Shown here piece by piece: positions 44,066-52,851 of a stretch of DNA of 55,561 nucleotides. A program made the translations under genes and the position numbers. The stretch comes from Syntrophaceae bacterium. GTDB taxonomy: Bacteria > Desulfobacterota > BSN033 > UBA1163. Position 1 is the first letter of the stretch. The number at the start of each line of letters is the position of its first letter. Under the pieces are notes generated by a model. That model was not told where the DNA came from. It made no database searches and worked only from the letters and a program-made list of their open reading frames with translations. The DNA lies in assembly GCA_013388635.1 (NCBI GenBank), contig JACAEX010000073.1, positions 1-55,561 on the forward strand, read 5' to 3'.

Positions 44066-44596
44066 TTAAAGATGATCGCGAATGACCCGAATCAGCCTCT
44101 GGATCTCTTCCGGAGTGAGCCTGCCATCTTTTCTAAAGATCAATCTCCCTTTTTTATCAAAGGCCAAAACATTACTGCTGTCGTCCGCAATCTTCCAGGC
44201 ATTCACCAGCACTTTCTTGTAATCCCGCACATAGATGGTTCTGGGATAGCGCCTCTGCTTATCTTTGAGGCCGGAGGAAATGGCAAAATTGGGAAGCCAG
44301 GTGGCTGCCATATTAATGATCGCAACCGATTGGAACTTTTCACCGGGAAAGTTCTCTCTGGCCAAAGCGTCACTGGCCTCATTATTCGTATCTCTCTCAT
44401 CAGGATCGACATAAAAAAGCACGTATACCTTTCCCTGTAACTCTGCACTGCTCCAGGGTGTTCCATCCAAACGCCCTCCCAGCTTTCCTTTTAACTCTAC
44501 CCTTGGAGGGATCTCGCCTAATTCCATAGCTTGAGCAGCCCGGTTTATCAGAAAGACGGCCCAAAAAAGGACGAACCCCAGCATGAAATGCGTCAC
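44066..44596 (-). CDS. YtfJ-family exported thioredoxin-fold protein
   Basis: A 176-residue protein with an N-terminal signal sequence (MLGFVLFWAVFLINRAAQAM). The rest matches YtfJ proteins: PWSSAELQGKVYVLFYVDPD, a helix with NFPGEKFQSVAIINMAATW, RTIYVRDYKKVLVNAWKIAD and VLAFDKKGRLIFRKDGRLTP ending in EEIQRLIRVIRDHL. The fold is thioredoxin-like but no CxxC is present, so redox activity is not expected. GTG 44596 with GGGAG 7 bases upstream is the preferred start; ATG 44584 is the alternative. Function of the family is unknown. Confidence 0.8.
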   Translation of the reverse strand: MTHFMLGFVLFWAVFLINRAAQAMELGEIPPRVELKGKLGGRLDGTPWSSAELQGKVYVLFYVDPDERDTNNEASDALARENFPGEKFQSVAIINMAATWLPNFAISSGLKDKQRRYPRTIYVRDYKKVLVNAWKIADDSSNVLAFDKKGRLIFRKDGRLTPEEIQRLIRVIRDHL

Positions 44597-44900
44597 CGTC
44601 AATCTCCCGAATGTTTGATGTCGATGTGCCAAACTTTTTTGTGGATGGCACCAAAGATTTGTGTCGATATGATCCTCGGCATGCTTCACGACGATGTCGC
44701 CCTTACCCTGCAAAATTGTAAACCCCATTTCACATCTGGTGGATCGGTCAGAGACTACAGTCTGGCTTTGAGCGTTCTCAAAAGTCTGCATTCCGTATTC
44801 CGAAGTCCGCATTAAAATCCGCTAACTTTCTTATGGATGCTGATAGAGGGCAGAAGCCTACTACTTGCTTTTCTTCTGATCCAAATGACCCAGCCCGATG
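44597..44900. other. Gap without recognised gene
   Basis: An in-frame upstream extension of the YtfJ-like gene runs to about 44812 but lacks a ribosome site and family similarity. The remainder up to the stop of the broken gene at 44901 shows no recognisable signal. Confidence 0.5.
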
Positions 44901-45597
44901 TCAAACCCCATGTTCCGTAAATCGAAGAGTTCGTGTGGCACCTGCCGAAGCATTTCTCGCTCTCCGGGCCAGGGCAACGTATTCCGATGCTTTCCAGTTC
45001 CTGGGCACCCTTTCAGGAAGTTCGGAGGCGAGCATGTTCTTCCCCTCTTGAGTTAAGTGACTCTTGGATATCAACTGCTTAAGAATGTCTCCAGCAGAAA
45101 GCATCGGAAGCATGCGTAAGCTGCACAAGAGATTTCGCATTCGCCGATCTTTTTCATCGGGCATGAAATATCCCTGCTGAAGAAGGGTATTGACGTGGTT
45201 CGATCCCATCCAAAAATGAACTGTGCGGTCTTCAAACCTCCTTGCATCCCCCTGAACAAATAATACTATAACGAGAAAATTACGCTCTGCACCAATCAAT
45301 AGATCAAGATGCTCTTTCTTTAACAAAATCGAGACCCGTGCTTCGTCACGACCCGATGCGGTTGCTTGAAAATCTGATGATCTGAGGGTTCGGCGCTTTA
45401 CTTGAACAGCGAAAGGCGGCTCGAATAATCGTCCTTTGCGGCGAGGCCCTTTCGTTTGTTCTTTCTGGTTCGTGACTATAAGGTCAAAACCAAAGTCGCC
45501 CGGTAGTTTGAAGGCCTCGTACCCCGCCGAAAAACAATTTCCCGGCTACATAGTACTCGGCCTCAAAGCCCTTATATAAACTTTCAAAGAATTTCAT
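44901..45597 (-). pseudogene. Nuclease-like protein gene with a single frameshift
   Basis: ATG 45597 opens MKFFESLYKGFEAEYYVAGK, LFF and then breaks near 45525-45530. In the next frame, GYEAFKLPGDFGFDLIVTNQ continues and stays open through FAVQVKRRTLRSSDFQATAS, SILLKKEHLDLLI and on to the stop at 44901. Removing one G from TTCGGCGGGGTAC would restore a product of about 230 residues. The D-x-x-F-D...V-Q-V-K spacing is like PD-(D/E)xK nuclease-fold proteins of the DUF4365 kind; that assignment is tentative. It is either a real pseudogene or an assembly error. Confidence 0.6.
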
Positions 45598-45649
45598 GTG
45601 GTTTTCCTAAGGTGGTATTAACCACTAACATTGGCGAAGGCCACTCCTA

Positions 45650-46102
45650 TCATAAGGGTTCATCTTGGGATTTCAGTTTCCTGATCCTCTCCTTTTCCTC
45701 CTCAGTAATTGTCTTCGATTTTAGCAAAGCATTCAGGAGAAACTCTCTTTCATCCTTCTTATAGACTCTACTCAAGGGGACCTGATGGCCGCATTTCGTG
45801 CATTGGAGCATACCTGTCTCAATCAATAATATTGCATCATTATACTTGGTCTTACATACCGGACAGCTCGGACTCTTTTTGATCAAGGAGTAAACAATGA
45901 CTGCTAAAGCCATAACAACGAAAAAGGCAATTTTTATGAGATAGGGATAGTCCTTGGCGAGGCGACCCATCCAAGCAACTCTACCGCAAAGGAATATAAG
46001 CAAGAGGACAAGACCTATTCCTACAAGAATCCACACAAGGTCCTCTCTGGTTAAAGGCTTGCAGAGTTCCTCTTTTTTGCGTCGTATATAGGCCTTAAAC
46101 AT
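45650..46102 (-). CDS. Membrane protein with two helices and a zinc ribbon, unknown family
   Basis: A 150-residue product. A basic N-terminus is followed by two membrane segments (EDLVWILVGIGLVLLLIFLC and LIKIAFFVVMALAVIVYSLI), then a cytoplasmic zinc-ribbon-like pair CPVC and CTKC about 23 residues apart, then a charged helical tail (EEEKERIRKLKSQDE). No family is recognised. GGGAG lies directly against ATG 46102, an unusually short spacing, so the start is uncertain. It lies in a region of broken genes and palindromes. Confidence 0.6.
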   Translation of the reverse strand: MFKAYIRRKKEELCKPLTREDLVWILVGIGLVLLLIFLCGRVAWMGRLAKDYPYLIKIAFFVVMALAVIVYSLIKKSPSCPVCKTKYNDAILLIETGMLQCTKCGHQVPLSRVYKKDEREFLLNALLKSKTITEEEKERIRKLKSQDEPL

Positions 46103-46170
46103 CTCCCGTCTTTGCGACAGTGTAAATACTATTGATCAGACACCTATAAACTTCTACGAGTTTGTTTACC

Positions 46171-46326
46171 CACCTTCGCAGAAAGCCACGGGCTTTAGTC
46201 CGTGGATGAATGCGAAAAGGGTATCTCGTCGGAGTCCCGCGTTAACGGGACGAAGGCCGATGTGCTTCGGCGGTGTTCGCCTAAGCTGGAGCCGGTGCCG
46301 CGGACTTCAGTCTGCGGGGCGGCTCC
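46171..46326. repeat. REP-like palindromes with ACTTYAGTC centres
   Basis: Unit 1: CACCTTCGCAGAAAGCCACG continuing GGCTTTAGTCCGTGG (46171-46205). Then GTCCCG-CGTTAA-CGGGAC (46234-46251). Unit 2: GGAGCC...GGCTCC (46288-46326) enclosing CCGCGGACTTCAGTCTGCGG. Unit 1 matches 28335-28370 (CGCCTTCGCCGAAGGCCACG then GACTTCAGTC). Such hairpins resemble the ends of IS200/IS605-type elements and REP sequences; no transposase is encoded here. From 46327 to 46640 nothing is recognised beyond reiterated GGATGCTTGGAAGGATG-like words. Confidence 0.65.
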
Positions 46327-46640
46327 ACTTTAGTGAACCAGGTAAGCATTTTTTGTACCAAAGGACATCCATTTACAATCCATTGATTTATAAATAGAAT
46401 TTCATCTAAGTAATGAAAATATACTGGCAGAACATTGTTCAAAATAGTAACCCAGTTCCAAATTTCTGCAGTTGCAAGAGACTTATGCAGCCGCTTGGAT
46501 GCTTGGAAGGATGTTAGGATGTTGGAAGAAGAAGTCGGGAGGAGGGGCTATGGATTCAAAATCCGGGAGACATAAGTATTTGCTGATTCCGAGTGCAGGA
46601 AAGGAAATTCTTTATTGAATAAAACCTTGGCTCAAAATTA

Positions 46641-46928
46641 ATGACATATGAAGATTTAACCCCGCAGCCGCGGTTCTTCGTCATTTTCCGAGGGAAGAGC
46701 CAAATGAGCATTTTCGACCTTCGCCAATCCTTCATCAAGGAATACAGCAAGTACGTCCAGAGCTTCCTCTCTATTGGTGACGATCGAATAAGGTCGTTCA
46801 TCGAGGAATCTCTCTTAAAAAAACAGACCCTCTGGCCAGATGCTCTTCTCCAATTAAATCCTTCCTATGAGATGGCTTCAACAATCCAAGGGCCAGGCGG
46901 CTGGGGTCAGATCTTCAAATGTCATTGA
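46641..46928 (+). pseudogene. N-terminal fragment of a DEAD/DEAH helicase
   Basis: From about 46704 the frame reads MSIFDLRQSFIKEYSKYVQS, FLSIGDDRIRSFIEESLLKK and TLWPDALLQLNPSYE, which is how large DEAD/DEAH helicases of defence-type loci commonly begin (D-L-R-x-x-x-x-x-x-Y...I-R-D/x-x-I-R...W-P-x-x-L-I/L-Q-L-N-P). The similarity ends near 46880; no helicase motif follows, and the sequence passes into a BrnT toxin fragment. Only about 60 of more than 1000 expected residues remain, so this is a truncation at a deletion junction. Confidence 0.6.
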
Positions 46929-47146
46929 TACCCGACTCACCTATTGTGGCTCAGGAGGATGAAATCCATTCGAAAGAAGAACCTCGTTATTATGTTTTAG
47001 GGAGAAAGGATGGGGGACGTCATCTTTTTATCGTTTTTACTCTTAGGAAAAAAAGAATAGGGGTGATTTCAGCAAGGGATATGAGCAGGAAGGAAAGGAG
47101 GGTTTATCGTGAGCAAATTGAAAAAGGCCCCGAGATTCAAGAGTGA
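46919..47146 (+). pseudogene. BrnT-like toxin, N-terminally truncated
   Basis: IPDSPIVAQEDEIHSKEEPR, YYVLGRKDGGRHLFIVFTLR and IGVISARDMSRKERRVYRE match the C-terminal two thirds of BrnT ribonuclease toxins. The N-terminal part (usually F-x-W-D-x-x-K-x-x-x-N-x-x-K-H-G-V) is missing, and the preceding DNA belongs to the helicase fragment. A protein of 75 residues could still be made from ATG 46919, but toxicity is doubtful. It overlaps the antitoxin gene by 38 bases, the normal brnT-brnA arrangement. Confidence 0.72.
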
Positions 47147-47387
47147 AAAAGAGGAGTTAGAATTTTGGGCTACCCACGATTCCACTGAATGTATCAATTA
47201 TACAAAATCAAAGAGAGCGATATTTCCAAATTTAAAGCCTTCGACGAGGACAATTTCCATCAGATTGCCGGAGTCCCTGATTGAGCATCTGAAGGTATTG
47301 ACCAATAAAAGGGATATTCCTTACCAATCCTTATTGAAGATGTTTTTAATGGAGAGGGTGGAGGAGGAATTAAGGGAGGCAAGATGA
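47109..47387 (+). CDS. BrnA/CopG-type antitoxin
   Basis: A 92-residue antitoxin. KAPRFKSEKEELEFWATHDS near the N-terminus is the toxin-embracing segment of BrnA-like proteins, and TRTISIRLPESLIEHLKVLT, then NKRDIPYQSLLKMFLMERV, is the ribbon-helix-helix DNA-binding domain. The start is GTG 47109 with GGAGG 7 bases upstream. It is intact although its toxin partner is truncated; it may persist as an autorepressor or protect against related toxins. Confidence 0.85.
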   Translation: MSKLKKAPRFKSEKEELEFWATHDSTECINYTKSKRAIFPNLKPSTRTISIRLPESLIEHLKVLTNKRDIPYQSLLKMFLMERVEEELREAR

Positions 47388-47536
47388 TGGTGTTTTGGGG
47401 TCATATATGAAGAGAAAGATGGGGAGAAGATAAGATGAAGATTCCCATAAGACCATAATGGTCTTCAAATCTTTAAGCTTGACTGTGACGGCGCTTTATG
47501 TCATTGTAACCACGAAAACCAAGAGGTGAATACAGT

Positions 47537-47854
47537 ATGCCTTCCCAGAAAAGTGGCGGAATGAAAGAGGACCTTAAGAATTTCAAAGCAGAAATTGTGC
47601 ATCAGTTCCACGTCATCTCTGAAGATGTTATCACTCAGGTTAAACAAGTCGCGGAAGGCGTAGCAAATGTCAATGAAAAACTTGATAGGAGGTTTAATGA
47701 ATTGAAGGCCGAGATCCAAGAAACAAGACAAGAGGTATTGGCGGCCATTAAATTCTCTTATGCTGAATTGGACAAACGTTTAACTTTCCTCGAAAATGAA
47801 TTCTTGGAGCTCAAACGCCGTGTCGATAAAATGGAAGGTCGTTCGGTTTCCTAG
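47537..47854 (+). CDS. Small coiled-coil protein of unknown function
   Basis: 105 residues, almost entirely predicted coiled coil: MKEDLKNFKAEIVHQFHVIS, VAEGVANVNEKLDRRFNELK and TFLENEFLELKRRVDKMEG. No signal peptide or membrane segment. Proteins of this look (two short coiled-coil halves with a VI(S/T)EDV patch) recur as single genes in accessory regions of many bacteria, with no known role. AGAGGTG precedes ATG 47537 at 8 bases. Confidence 0.68.
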   Translation: MPSQKSGGMKEDLKNFKAEIVHQFHVISEDVITQVKQVAEGVANVNEKLDRRFNELKAEIQETRQEVLAAIKFSYAELDKRLTFLENEFLELKRRVDKMEGRSVS

Positions 47855-48044
47855 AATTTCCCATCTTACCTGGTTGCTGGTCTGTGGTTACCCATTAAAT
47901 CCACGCCTCAGGGGCAGGCATCGGTAATTCGTTATTGTGGCCCTGGCTCCCGATCTCGGTCCCGATCAAGGGTGGGGCAAGCAGGCTCAGCCTCTCCCAT
48001 CGAGGGAGGAGGGGTTTACTTTTCTTTCGCCATGAGGTGTTCAA

Positions 48045-48285
48045 TCAATTGATGAAACAGATTAACTTATCGCTATTAACACCGAAGAAGGCTTCAGGAT
48101 CTCTTAATTTGCTGACATCCGATGGCCGCTCAAGATCTAAATAGACCGCACCCCCGATTCCAGAAATAATGGCCTTGGCGAGGGTCGATTTCCCAGATTA
48201 CCTGGGACCGAGGATGACGACCCCGGGCATATTCTCCAATTTCCGTTTGATCTTTGGGGTTACGATTCGTTTGATATAAGGTTTG
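48045..48285 (-). pseudogene. AAA-type ATPase (DUF4143-like) fragment with premature stop
   Basis: On the minus strand, PYIKRIVTPKIKRKLENMPG and VVILGPR are followed by a stop (48198-48200), then SGKSTLAKAIISGIGGAVYL, DLERPSDVSKLRDPEAFFGV and NSDKLICFIN with a stop at 48045. This is the Walker A region of the DUF4143-associated ATPases (GPRQ-x-GKT/S), with CAA changed to TAA at the Q. Only the N-terminal quarter remains. Flanking sequence (47855-48044 and 48286-48513) has no gene; a hairpin GCATATTGGAAG/CTTCC...CAATATGC lies at 48284-48321. Confidence 0.7.
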
Positions 48286-48513
48286 CATATTGGAAGTTTA
48301 TCTTCCAAAATACAATATGCCAAGTGCGTTTTTTAGCCTCAGATCATAAAGCTTGGATTTTCCTGCTTTAACGGAATTCAGCACCCGTCTTTCGTCCCTT
48401 CCGGAACTATGATCAGGTAGCACATGGTGTAAGAACCCCTTTAAGGTGCTCTTTGCTTGAGGCCACCGCAGCAATCATCTGGACAATTAGGCCTGAGGTT
48501 GGAGTGATGAGGA

Positions 48514-49710
48514 TCAGGAGCGGTAGGAGGCGTTGATCTTGACATAGTCGAGGGAGAGGTCGGTGGTGAAGATTGAGAACTGATTCTTCCCCTGGTGGAG
48601 GTCGATGGTCACTTTGAAGGAACGCTTTTTGAGAATCTGATTGCCCTGCTTCTCCAGGCGCAAGCCCGTTCCCATTCCGTTCTTCACGATGGGAACCCTG
48701 TCGAAGAAAAGATCGATCCGGTTCGGATCAATTTTGACGCCTGAGTGACCCAGGGCGCAGAGGATCCTTCCCCAATTCGCATCCTCTCCGAAGAAGGCTG
48801 TCTTCACCAGCGGCGAATGGGCCACTGCGTAGGCCGATTGTTTCGCATCCTCCATGCTCTTTGCCCCCTGGATCAGAATCTCAATGAATTTGGTCGCGCC
48901 CTCCCCGTCCCTTACCAGACTCTTTGCCAGGTTCTGACAGACCTCTGAAAGCATGGATTGAAAAACCTCGCCATCCCGTTCTCCACGATTGAATAGTGGA
49001 TTTCCCGCCTTCCCATTGGCCAGGAGAAGAACAGTATCATTGGTGCTGGTCTCTCCATCGATCGTAATCCGATGATAGGAGGTCTCTGCTGCCTCTTTCA
49101 GCATCCTTTGGAGGAGGGGGGAGCTGACATTCGCATCCGTTACCAGAAAGGAGAGCATGGTCGCAAGGTTTGGCCGAATCATTCCCGCGCCCTTCACCAT
49201 ACCGCAGAGCTTGACCCGCTTGCCTTTGATTTGACACGTCGCCACCTCCACCTTTGGAAGGGTATCTGTTGTCATGATCGCCTCAACGGTCTTCATCCAC
49301 CCCTCGGGAGAGAGATCGCCGATCAGCCGGGGTATCCCTGCCTCGATCTTATCGACGGGTAAGGGGGTGCCGATGACACCTGTTGATGAGATAAGGACAA
49401 GCTCTTTGCCGATCCCCAATTGCCTTGCCACGAGGGAGCATACCTTTTGGGCATCTCTCAAGCCCTGGTCTCCTGTACAGGCATTCGCATTACCACTGTT
49501 TACAATGATCGCCTGACAGAGCCCCCTTTTGATCCGTTCCATGTCGAGCTGGACAGGAGCTGCCTTCACCCGATTGGTCGTGAAGAGACCTGCGACCCGG
49601 GCTGGGACCTCCGAATAGATCAGGCCCAGATCCCTCTTCCCGTTCTTCTTTATCCCGGCTGAAATCCCTGAAAATAGAAAACCCGGTACTTTGAAATCGA
49701 GTGGCTTCAT
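48514..49710 (-). CDS. argJ: Glutamate N-acetyltransferase / amino-acid acetyltransferase
   Basis: Transfers acetyl from N-acetylornithine to glutamate in the cyclic arginine pathway. The 398-residue precursor has NSGNANACTGDQGLRDAQKV, the autocleavage site in GMIRPNLATMLSFLVTDA (Ala-Thr-Met-Leu; Thr becomes the nucleophile of the beta chain), SYHRITIDGETSTNDTVLLL and FGEDANWGRILCALGHSG. Length is typical. With a short ArgA-like acetyltransferase also encoded (40804), either enzyme could supply N-acetylglutamate. It stands between an ATPase remnant and a family B palindrome. Confidence 0.96.
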   Translation of the reverse strand: MKPLDFKVPGFLFSGISAGIKKNGKRDLGLIYSEVPARVAGLFTTNRVKAAPVQLDMERIKRGLCQAIIVNSGNANACTGDQGLRDAQKVCSLVARQLGIGKELVLISSTGVIGTPLPVDKIEAGIPRLIGDLSPEGWMKTVEAIMTTDTLPKVEVATCQIKGKRVKLCGMVKGAGMIRPNLATMLSFLVTDANVSSPLLQRMLKEAAETSYHRITIDGETSTNDTVLLLANGKAGNPLFNRGERDGEVFQSMLSEVCQNLAKSLVRDGEGATKFIEILIQGAKSMEDAKQSAYAVAHSPLVKTAFFGEDANWGRILCALGHSGVKIDPNRIDLFFDRVPIVKNGMGTGLRLEKQGNQILKKRSFKVTIDLHQGKNQFSIFTTDLSLDYVKINASYRS

Positions 49711-49744
49711 CCTCTTATACCATCTTTTACCAACCTGACTGGTT

Positions 49745-49872
49745 AATTGGAAGTCTTAAAAATCTTTCGGCATAAATCCAAAATTTGAATATCGGGCGAA
49801 GCGTCTTGACTTTTTGTGTTTCAGTAATTTAAATCTGTTTCGTAATTCGTATTTCGTGCTTCGGATTTAATT
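49745..49872. repeat. Dispersed palindromic repeat, family B, copy 2
   Basis: ATCCAAAATTTGAATATCGG is opposed by TCGTAATTCGTATTTCGTGC and TTCGGATTTAATT. It contains GAATATCGGGCGAAGCGTC (49787-49805), the exact reverse complement of the core in copy 1 at 40695-40713. It lies between argJ and the secA stop. Confidence 0.8.
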
Positions 49873-49877
49873 CATGT

Positions 49878-52547
49878 TTAGGCCCTTGCCTCTTCTCTGA
49901 GAAGGCAGCACTTCTTATACTTCTTACCGCTCCCGCAAGGACACGGGTCATTTCGGCCCACCTTCTTCCCCTCCCGTCGCACGGTCACACCCTTGCCTTC
50001 CTCTGTTACACCGCCTCCGGTCTGGGCCATCTCACCCCGGCTCAAGACGAAGGTCTGCTTTCTTTCCGCCTTTATCTCTTTGACCTCCTGGTCCCTGGCG
50101 ATCTGAATGGCAAAGAGTTTTTCAACCGTATCCTTCCTAATCCGATCTAACATCTCGAGAAACATCTGGTAGGCCTCTCTTTGATATTCAATTCGAGGGT
50201 CTTTCTGACCATAACCCCTTAATCCGATCCCTTCCTTTAACTGATCGATAGCAAGGAGATGGTCCTTCCAGTGGTGATCGATCGACTGGAGCATGATCAC
50301 CTTCTCCAGGTATCGGAGCGTCTCTGCCCCGAATTCCTCTTCCTTTCTCCGGTAGACATCGTTGACCTTCTCGAGAAGCAGACCCTTCAGCCGGTCCCGG
50401 TTCAGACCGTCCTCCTGCAAGGAGGCTGTCCAGCGGACGGAGAACTGTTGATAGACAGCGTCCTGAAGCCCCTGGAGGTCCCATTCCTCGGGATGGGTCT
50501 TTTCGTCTGTATAGAGATCCACGATCCCTTCGACCTGTTCCTCAATCATCTCCAGCACAGAATCCTTCAGATCCTCGCCAGCTAAAACATCTCTTCTCTG
50601 GGTGTAGATCACCTCCCGTTGCTGGTTCATGACATTATCATACTCTAAAAGATGTTTCCTTATTTCAAAATTATGAGCCTCCACCTTCCTCTGGGCGTTC
50701 TCAATCGCTTTGGTCACAAGGCCATGTTCGATGGGCTGATCCTCCTCAATGCCCAGGCGATCCATGATGCGGGAGATCCTTTCCGAGCCAAAGATCCTCA
50801 GAAGGTCGTCTTCCAGCGAGAGATAGAATCTGGAAGAGCCAGGATCGCCCTGTCTTCCAGCCCTTCCCCTCAGCTGATTGTCGATCCGCCTGGCTTCATG
50901 CCGCTCGGTTCCCAGCACGTGGAGCCCCCCTAACTGGATGACCTTCTCCTTCTCTTTCTGAACAATGGCCAACGCCTTCTCAAATGCCTTTTGCACAGCC
51001 TCTGCATCGGCTTTCTCGTCGACCATGCCCTTGGCCAGAAACTTGGGATTTCCTCCTAAGAGGATGTCCGTTCCCCTTCCAGCCATATTGGTGGAGATGG
51101 TGACCGCCCCCACCCTTCCTGCCTGCGCAATGATTTCAGCCTCCCGCTCATGGTGCTTGGCATTGAGGACGTTATGGGGAATTCCCCGTCTCTTGAGCAT
51201 CTGGCTCAATCTTTCAGATTTTTCAATGGAGATCGTCCCCACGAGGACAGGTCGGCCAGCCCGATGCAGCTCTTCGATCTCTCGAACGACCGCTCTAAAT
51301 TTTTCTTCCTCCGATTTGTAGATGACATCGGGGTAGTTCGTCCGGATCAGCGGCATATTGGTGGGGATGACCACCACATCGAGATTGTAGATCTTACGAA
51401 ACTCAGCGGCCTCGGTGTCCGCCGTGCCTGTCATACCGGCCAGCTTCTTGTACATCCGGAAATAATTTTGAAACGTGACGGTGGCCAGGGTCTGGTTTTC
51501 ATTCTCAATTCGAACGTTCTCCTTGGCCTCCACCGCCTGGTGGAGCCCATCGCTCCATCTTCTTCCGGGCATCAGCCTGCCGGTGAACTCGTCGACGATG
51601 ACGACCTGACCCTCTTTTACCACATAGTCCACATCCCTTTTGAAAAGGGTATGGGCCCTCAACGCCTGGTTGACATGGTGGAGGATCTCGATGTTTCTGG
51701 GGTCATAAAGGTTCTCCACATGGAGCAATTTTTCCACATGAGCCACGCCCTCTTCGGTCAGAAAGGCGGTATGGCTCTTCTCCTCAACCTGGTAATCCTT
51801 GCCCTGTTTGAGAGCGGGGATGATCCGGTTGATCCGGTAATACTTGTCCGTCGATTCCTCGGCGGGGCCGGAGATGATGAGCGGGGTTCTGGCTTCATCG
51901 ATCAGAATGCTGTCGACCTCATCGACGATCGCATAGTTCAGGTCCCGTTGAACATAGTCGTCGATGCTGAATTTCATATTGTCGCGGAGATAGTCGAAGC
52001 CGAACTCATTGTTCGTCCCGTAAGTGATATCGCAGGCGTATGCCTTCTTCCTTTCCTGATCGTTGAGTTCGTGGACGATCACCCCTACCGAGAGCCCCAG
52101 GGATCGATAGATCACTCCCATCCATTCACTATCCCTCTTTGCCAGATAGTCATTGACGGTGACGATATGAACCCCCCGGCCCTGGAGCGCATTCAGATAG
52201 GCAGGAAGCGTGGCCACCAATGTCTTTCCTTCTCCTGTGGCCATCTCTGCAATCTTACCCTCGTGAAGGACGATGCCCCCGATCAGCTGGACATCGAAGT
52301 GACGTTCTCCCAGAGTCCTTTTGGCTGCCTCTCGGACAACGGCAAAGGCCTCGGGAAGGATCTGATCCAGGGGCTCTCCCCGATCGATCCGCTCTCGGAA
52401 CTCTCCGGTCTTCGCCCGAAGCTGATCATCGCTCAAAGGGAGGACCCTTGGCTCCATCTGGTTGATCCGCTGGACAACGGGACGGATCCTTCTGAGTTCT
52501 CTTTCGTTCTTGCTCCCCACAATCTTCTTGATCAATGAGCCGATCAT
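49878..52547 (-). CDS. secA: Preprotein translocase ATPase SecA
   Basis: Motor of the Sec export pathway at the inner membrane. The 889 residues contain Walker [21 protein letters not shown] (about 102-121), [20 protein letters not shown] (DEVD), [35 protein letters not shown] followed by [20 protein letters not shown], and a C-terminal zinc-binding tail [16 protein letters not shown] that contacts SecB or the ribosome. Length is normal. ATG 52547 has AGGAG upstream and a consensus-like promoter 22 bases before the leader begins. Confidence 0.98.
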   Translation of the reverse strand: MIGSLIKKIVGSKNERELRRIRPVVQRINQMEPRVLPLSDDQLRAKTGEFRERIDRGEPLDQILPEAFAVVREAAKRTLGERHFDVQLIGGIVLHEGKIAEMATGEGKTLVATLPAYLNALQGRGVHIVTVNDYLAKRDSEWMGVIYRSLGLSVGVIVHELNDQERKKAYACDITYGTNNEFGFDYLRDNMKFSIDDYVQRDLNYAIVDEVDSILIDEARTPLIISGPAEESTDKYYRINRIIPALKQGKDYQVEEKSHTAFLTEEGVAHVEKLLHVENLYDPRNIEILHHVNQALRAHTLFKRDVDYVVKEGQVVIVDEFTGRLMPGRRWSDGLHQAVEAKENVRIENENQTLATVTFQNYFRMYKKLAGMTGTADTEAAEFRKIYNLDVVVIPTNMPLIRTNYPDVIYKSEEEKFRAVVREIEELHRAGRPVLVGTISIEKSERLSQMLKRRGIPHNVLNAKHHEREAEIIAQAGRVGAVTISTNMAGRGTDILLGGNPKFLAKGMVDEKADAEAVQKAFEKALAIVQKEKEKVIQLGGLHVLGTERHEARRIDNQLRGRAGRQGDPGSSRFYLSLEDDLLRIFGSERISRIMDRLGIEEDQPIEHGLVTKAIENAQRKVEAHNFEIRKHLLEYDNVMNQQREVIYTQRRDVLAGEDLKDSVLEMIEEQVEGIVDLYTDEKTHPEEWDLQGLQDAVYQQFSVRWTASLQEDGLNRDRLKGLLLEKVNDVYRRKEEEFGAETLRYLEKVIMLQSIDHHWKDHLLAIDQLKEGIGLRGYGQKDPRIEYQREAYQMFLEMLDRIRKDTVEKLFAIQIARDQEVKEIKAERKQTFVLSRGEMAQTGGGVTEEGKGVTVRREGKKVGRNDPCPCGSGKKYKKCCLLREEARA

Positions 52548-52575
52548 AAGGTGTCACTCCTGACGATTCTTAACC

Positions 52576-52604
52576 ATTATATAATGGATAGGCAGCTCTT
52601 TCAA
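52576..52604 (-). promoter_or_regulatory. Sigma-70 promoter of secA
   Basis: Minus strand: TTGAAA (52599-52604), exactly 17 bases, TATAAT (52576-52581). The start is expected near 52569, leaving a leader of about 22 bases with AGGAG before ATG 52547. There is no room for a SecM-like leader peptide. Confidence 0.82.
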
Positions 52605-52614
52605 CTAACAAAGA

Positions 52615-52639
52615 GCCCGATGAGCTATCTTCATCGGGC
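52615..52639 (-). terminator. Terminator-like hairpin upstream of secA
   Basis: GCCCGATGA-AGATAGC-TCATCGGGC on the minus strand, a perfect 9-bp stem followed by TCTTTGTTAG. The weak T tract lowers confidence. It probably ends the M23 peptidase transcript before the secA promoter. Confidence 0.6.
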
Positions 52640-52699
52640 CATGTTCATACCGCTCAGCGATTGAATGAATACAAACCTATTGAATAAGGTTAGAACAAC

Positions 52700-52834
52700 C
52701 AAGCTCCAGGCACCAGTGATCAAGTAATGACCAAACTTTCAAGGAACCAAATTCTTAAAGATACAACGGATCAGTATCCAGTTTTTAGGTGATGGGCATT
52801 TATTTGGGCTTTGGGAGGTGATTATTGGAACTTG
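52700..52834. repeat. Dispersed palindromic repeat, family A, copy 3
   Basis: The left side is CCAAGCTCCAGGCACCAGTG and ATCAAGTAATGACCAAAC; the right side is TTTTTAGGTGATGGGCATTT, ATTTGGGCTTTGGGAGG and TGATTATTGGAACTTG. It shares CCAGGCACCA and AATGACCAAA with copy 2. It is more diverged between its arms than the other copies and lies between the peptidase stop and the secA promoter. Confidence 0.75.
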
Positions 52835-52851
52835 TTTTTGGGGATGATCGG

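Noticed and set aside
46206-46397. 63-codon open frame in the palindrome cluster
   Set aside because: It translates hairpin sequence, has no ribosome site and no family resemblance.
51150-52538. 462-codon open frame on the plus strand opposite secA
   Set aside because: Exactly antisense to a complete secA with all motifs, and lacking recognisable domains or a ribosome site; a shadow frame.
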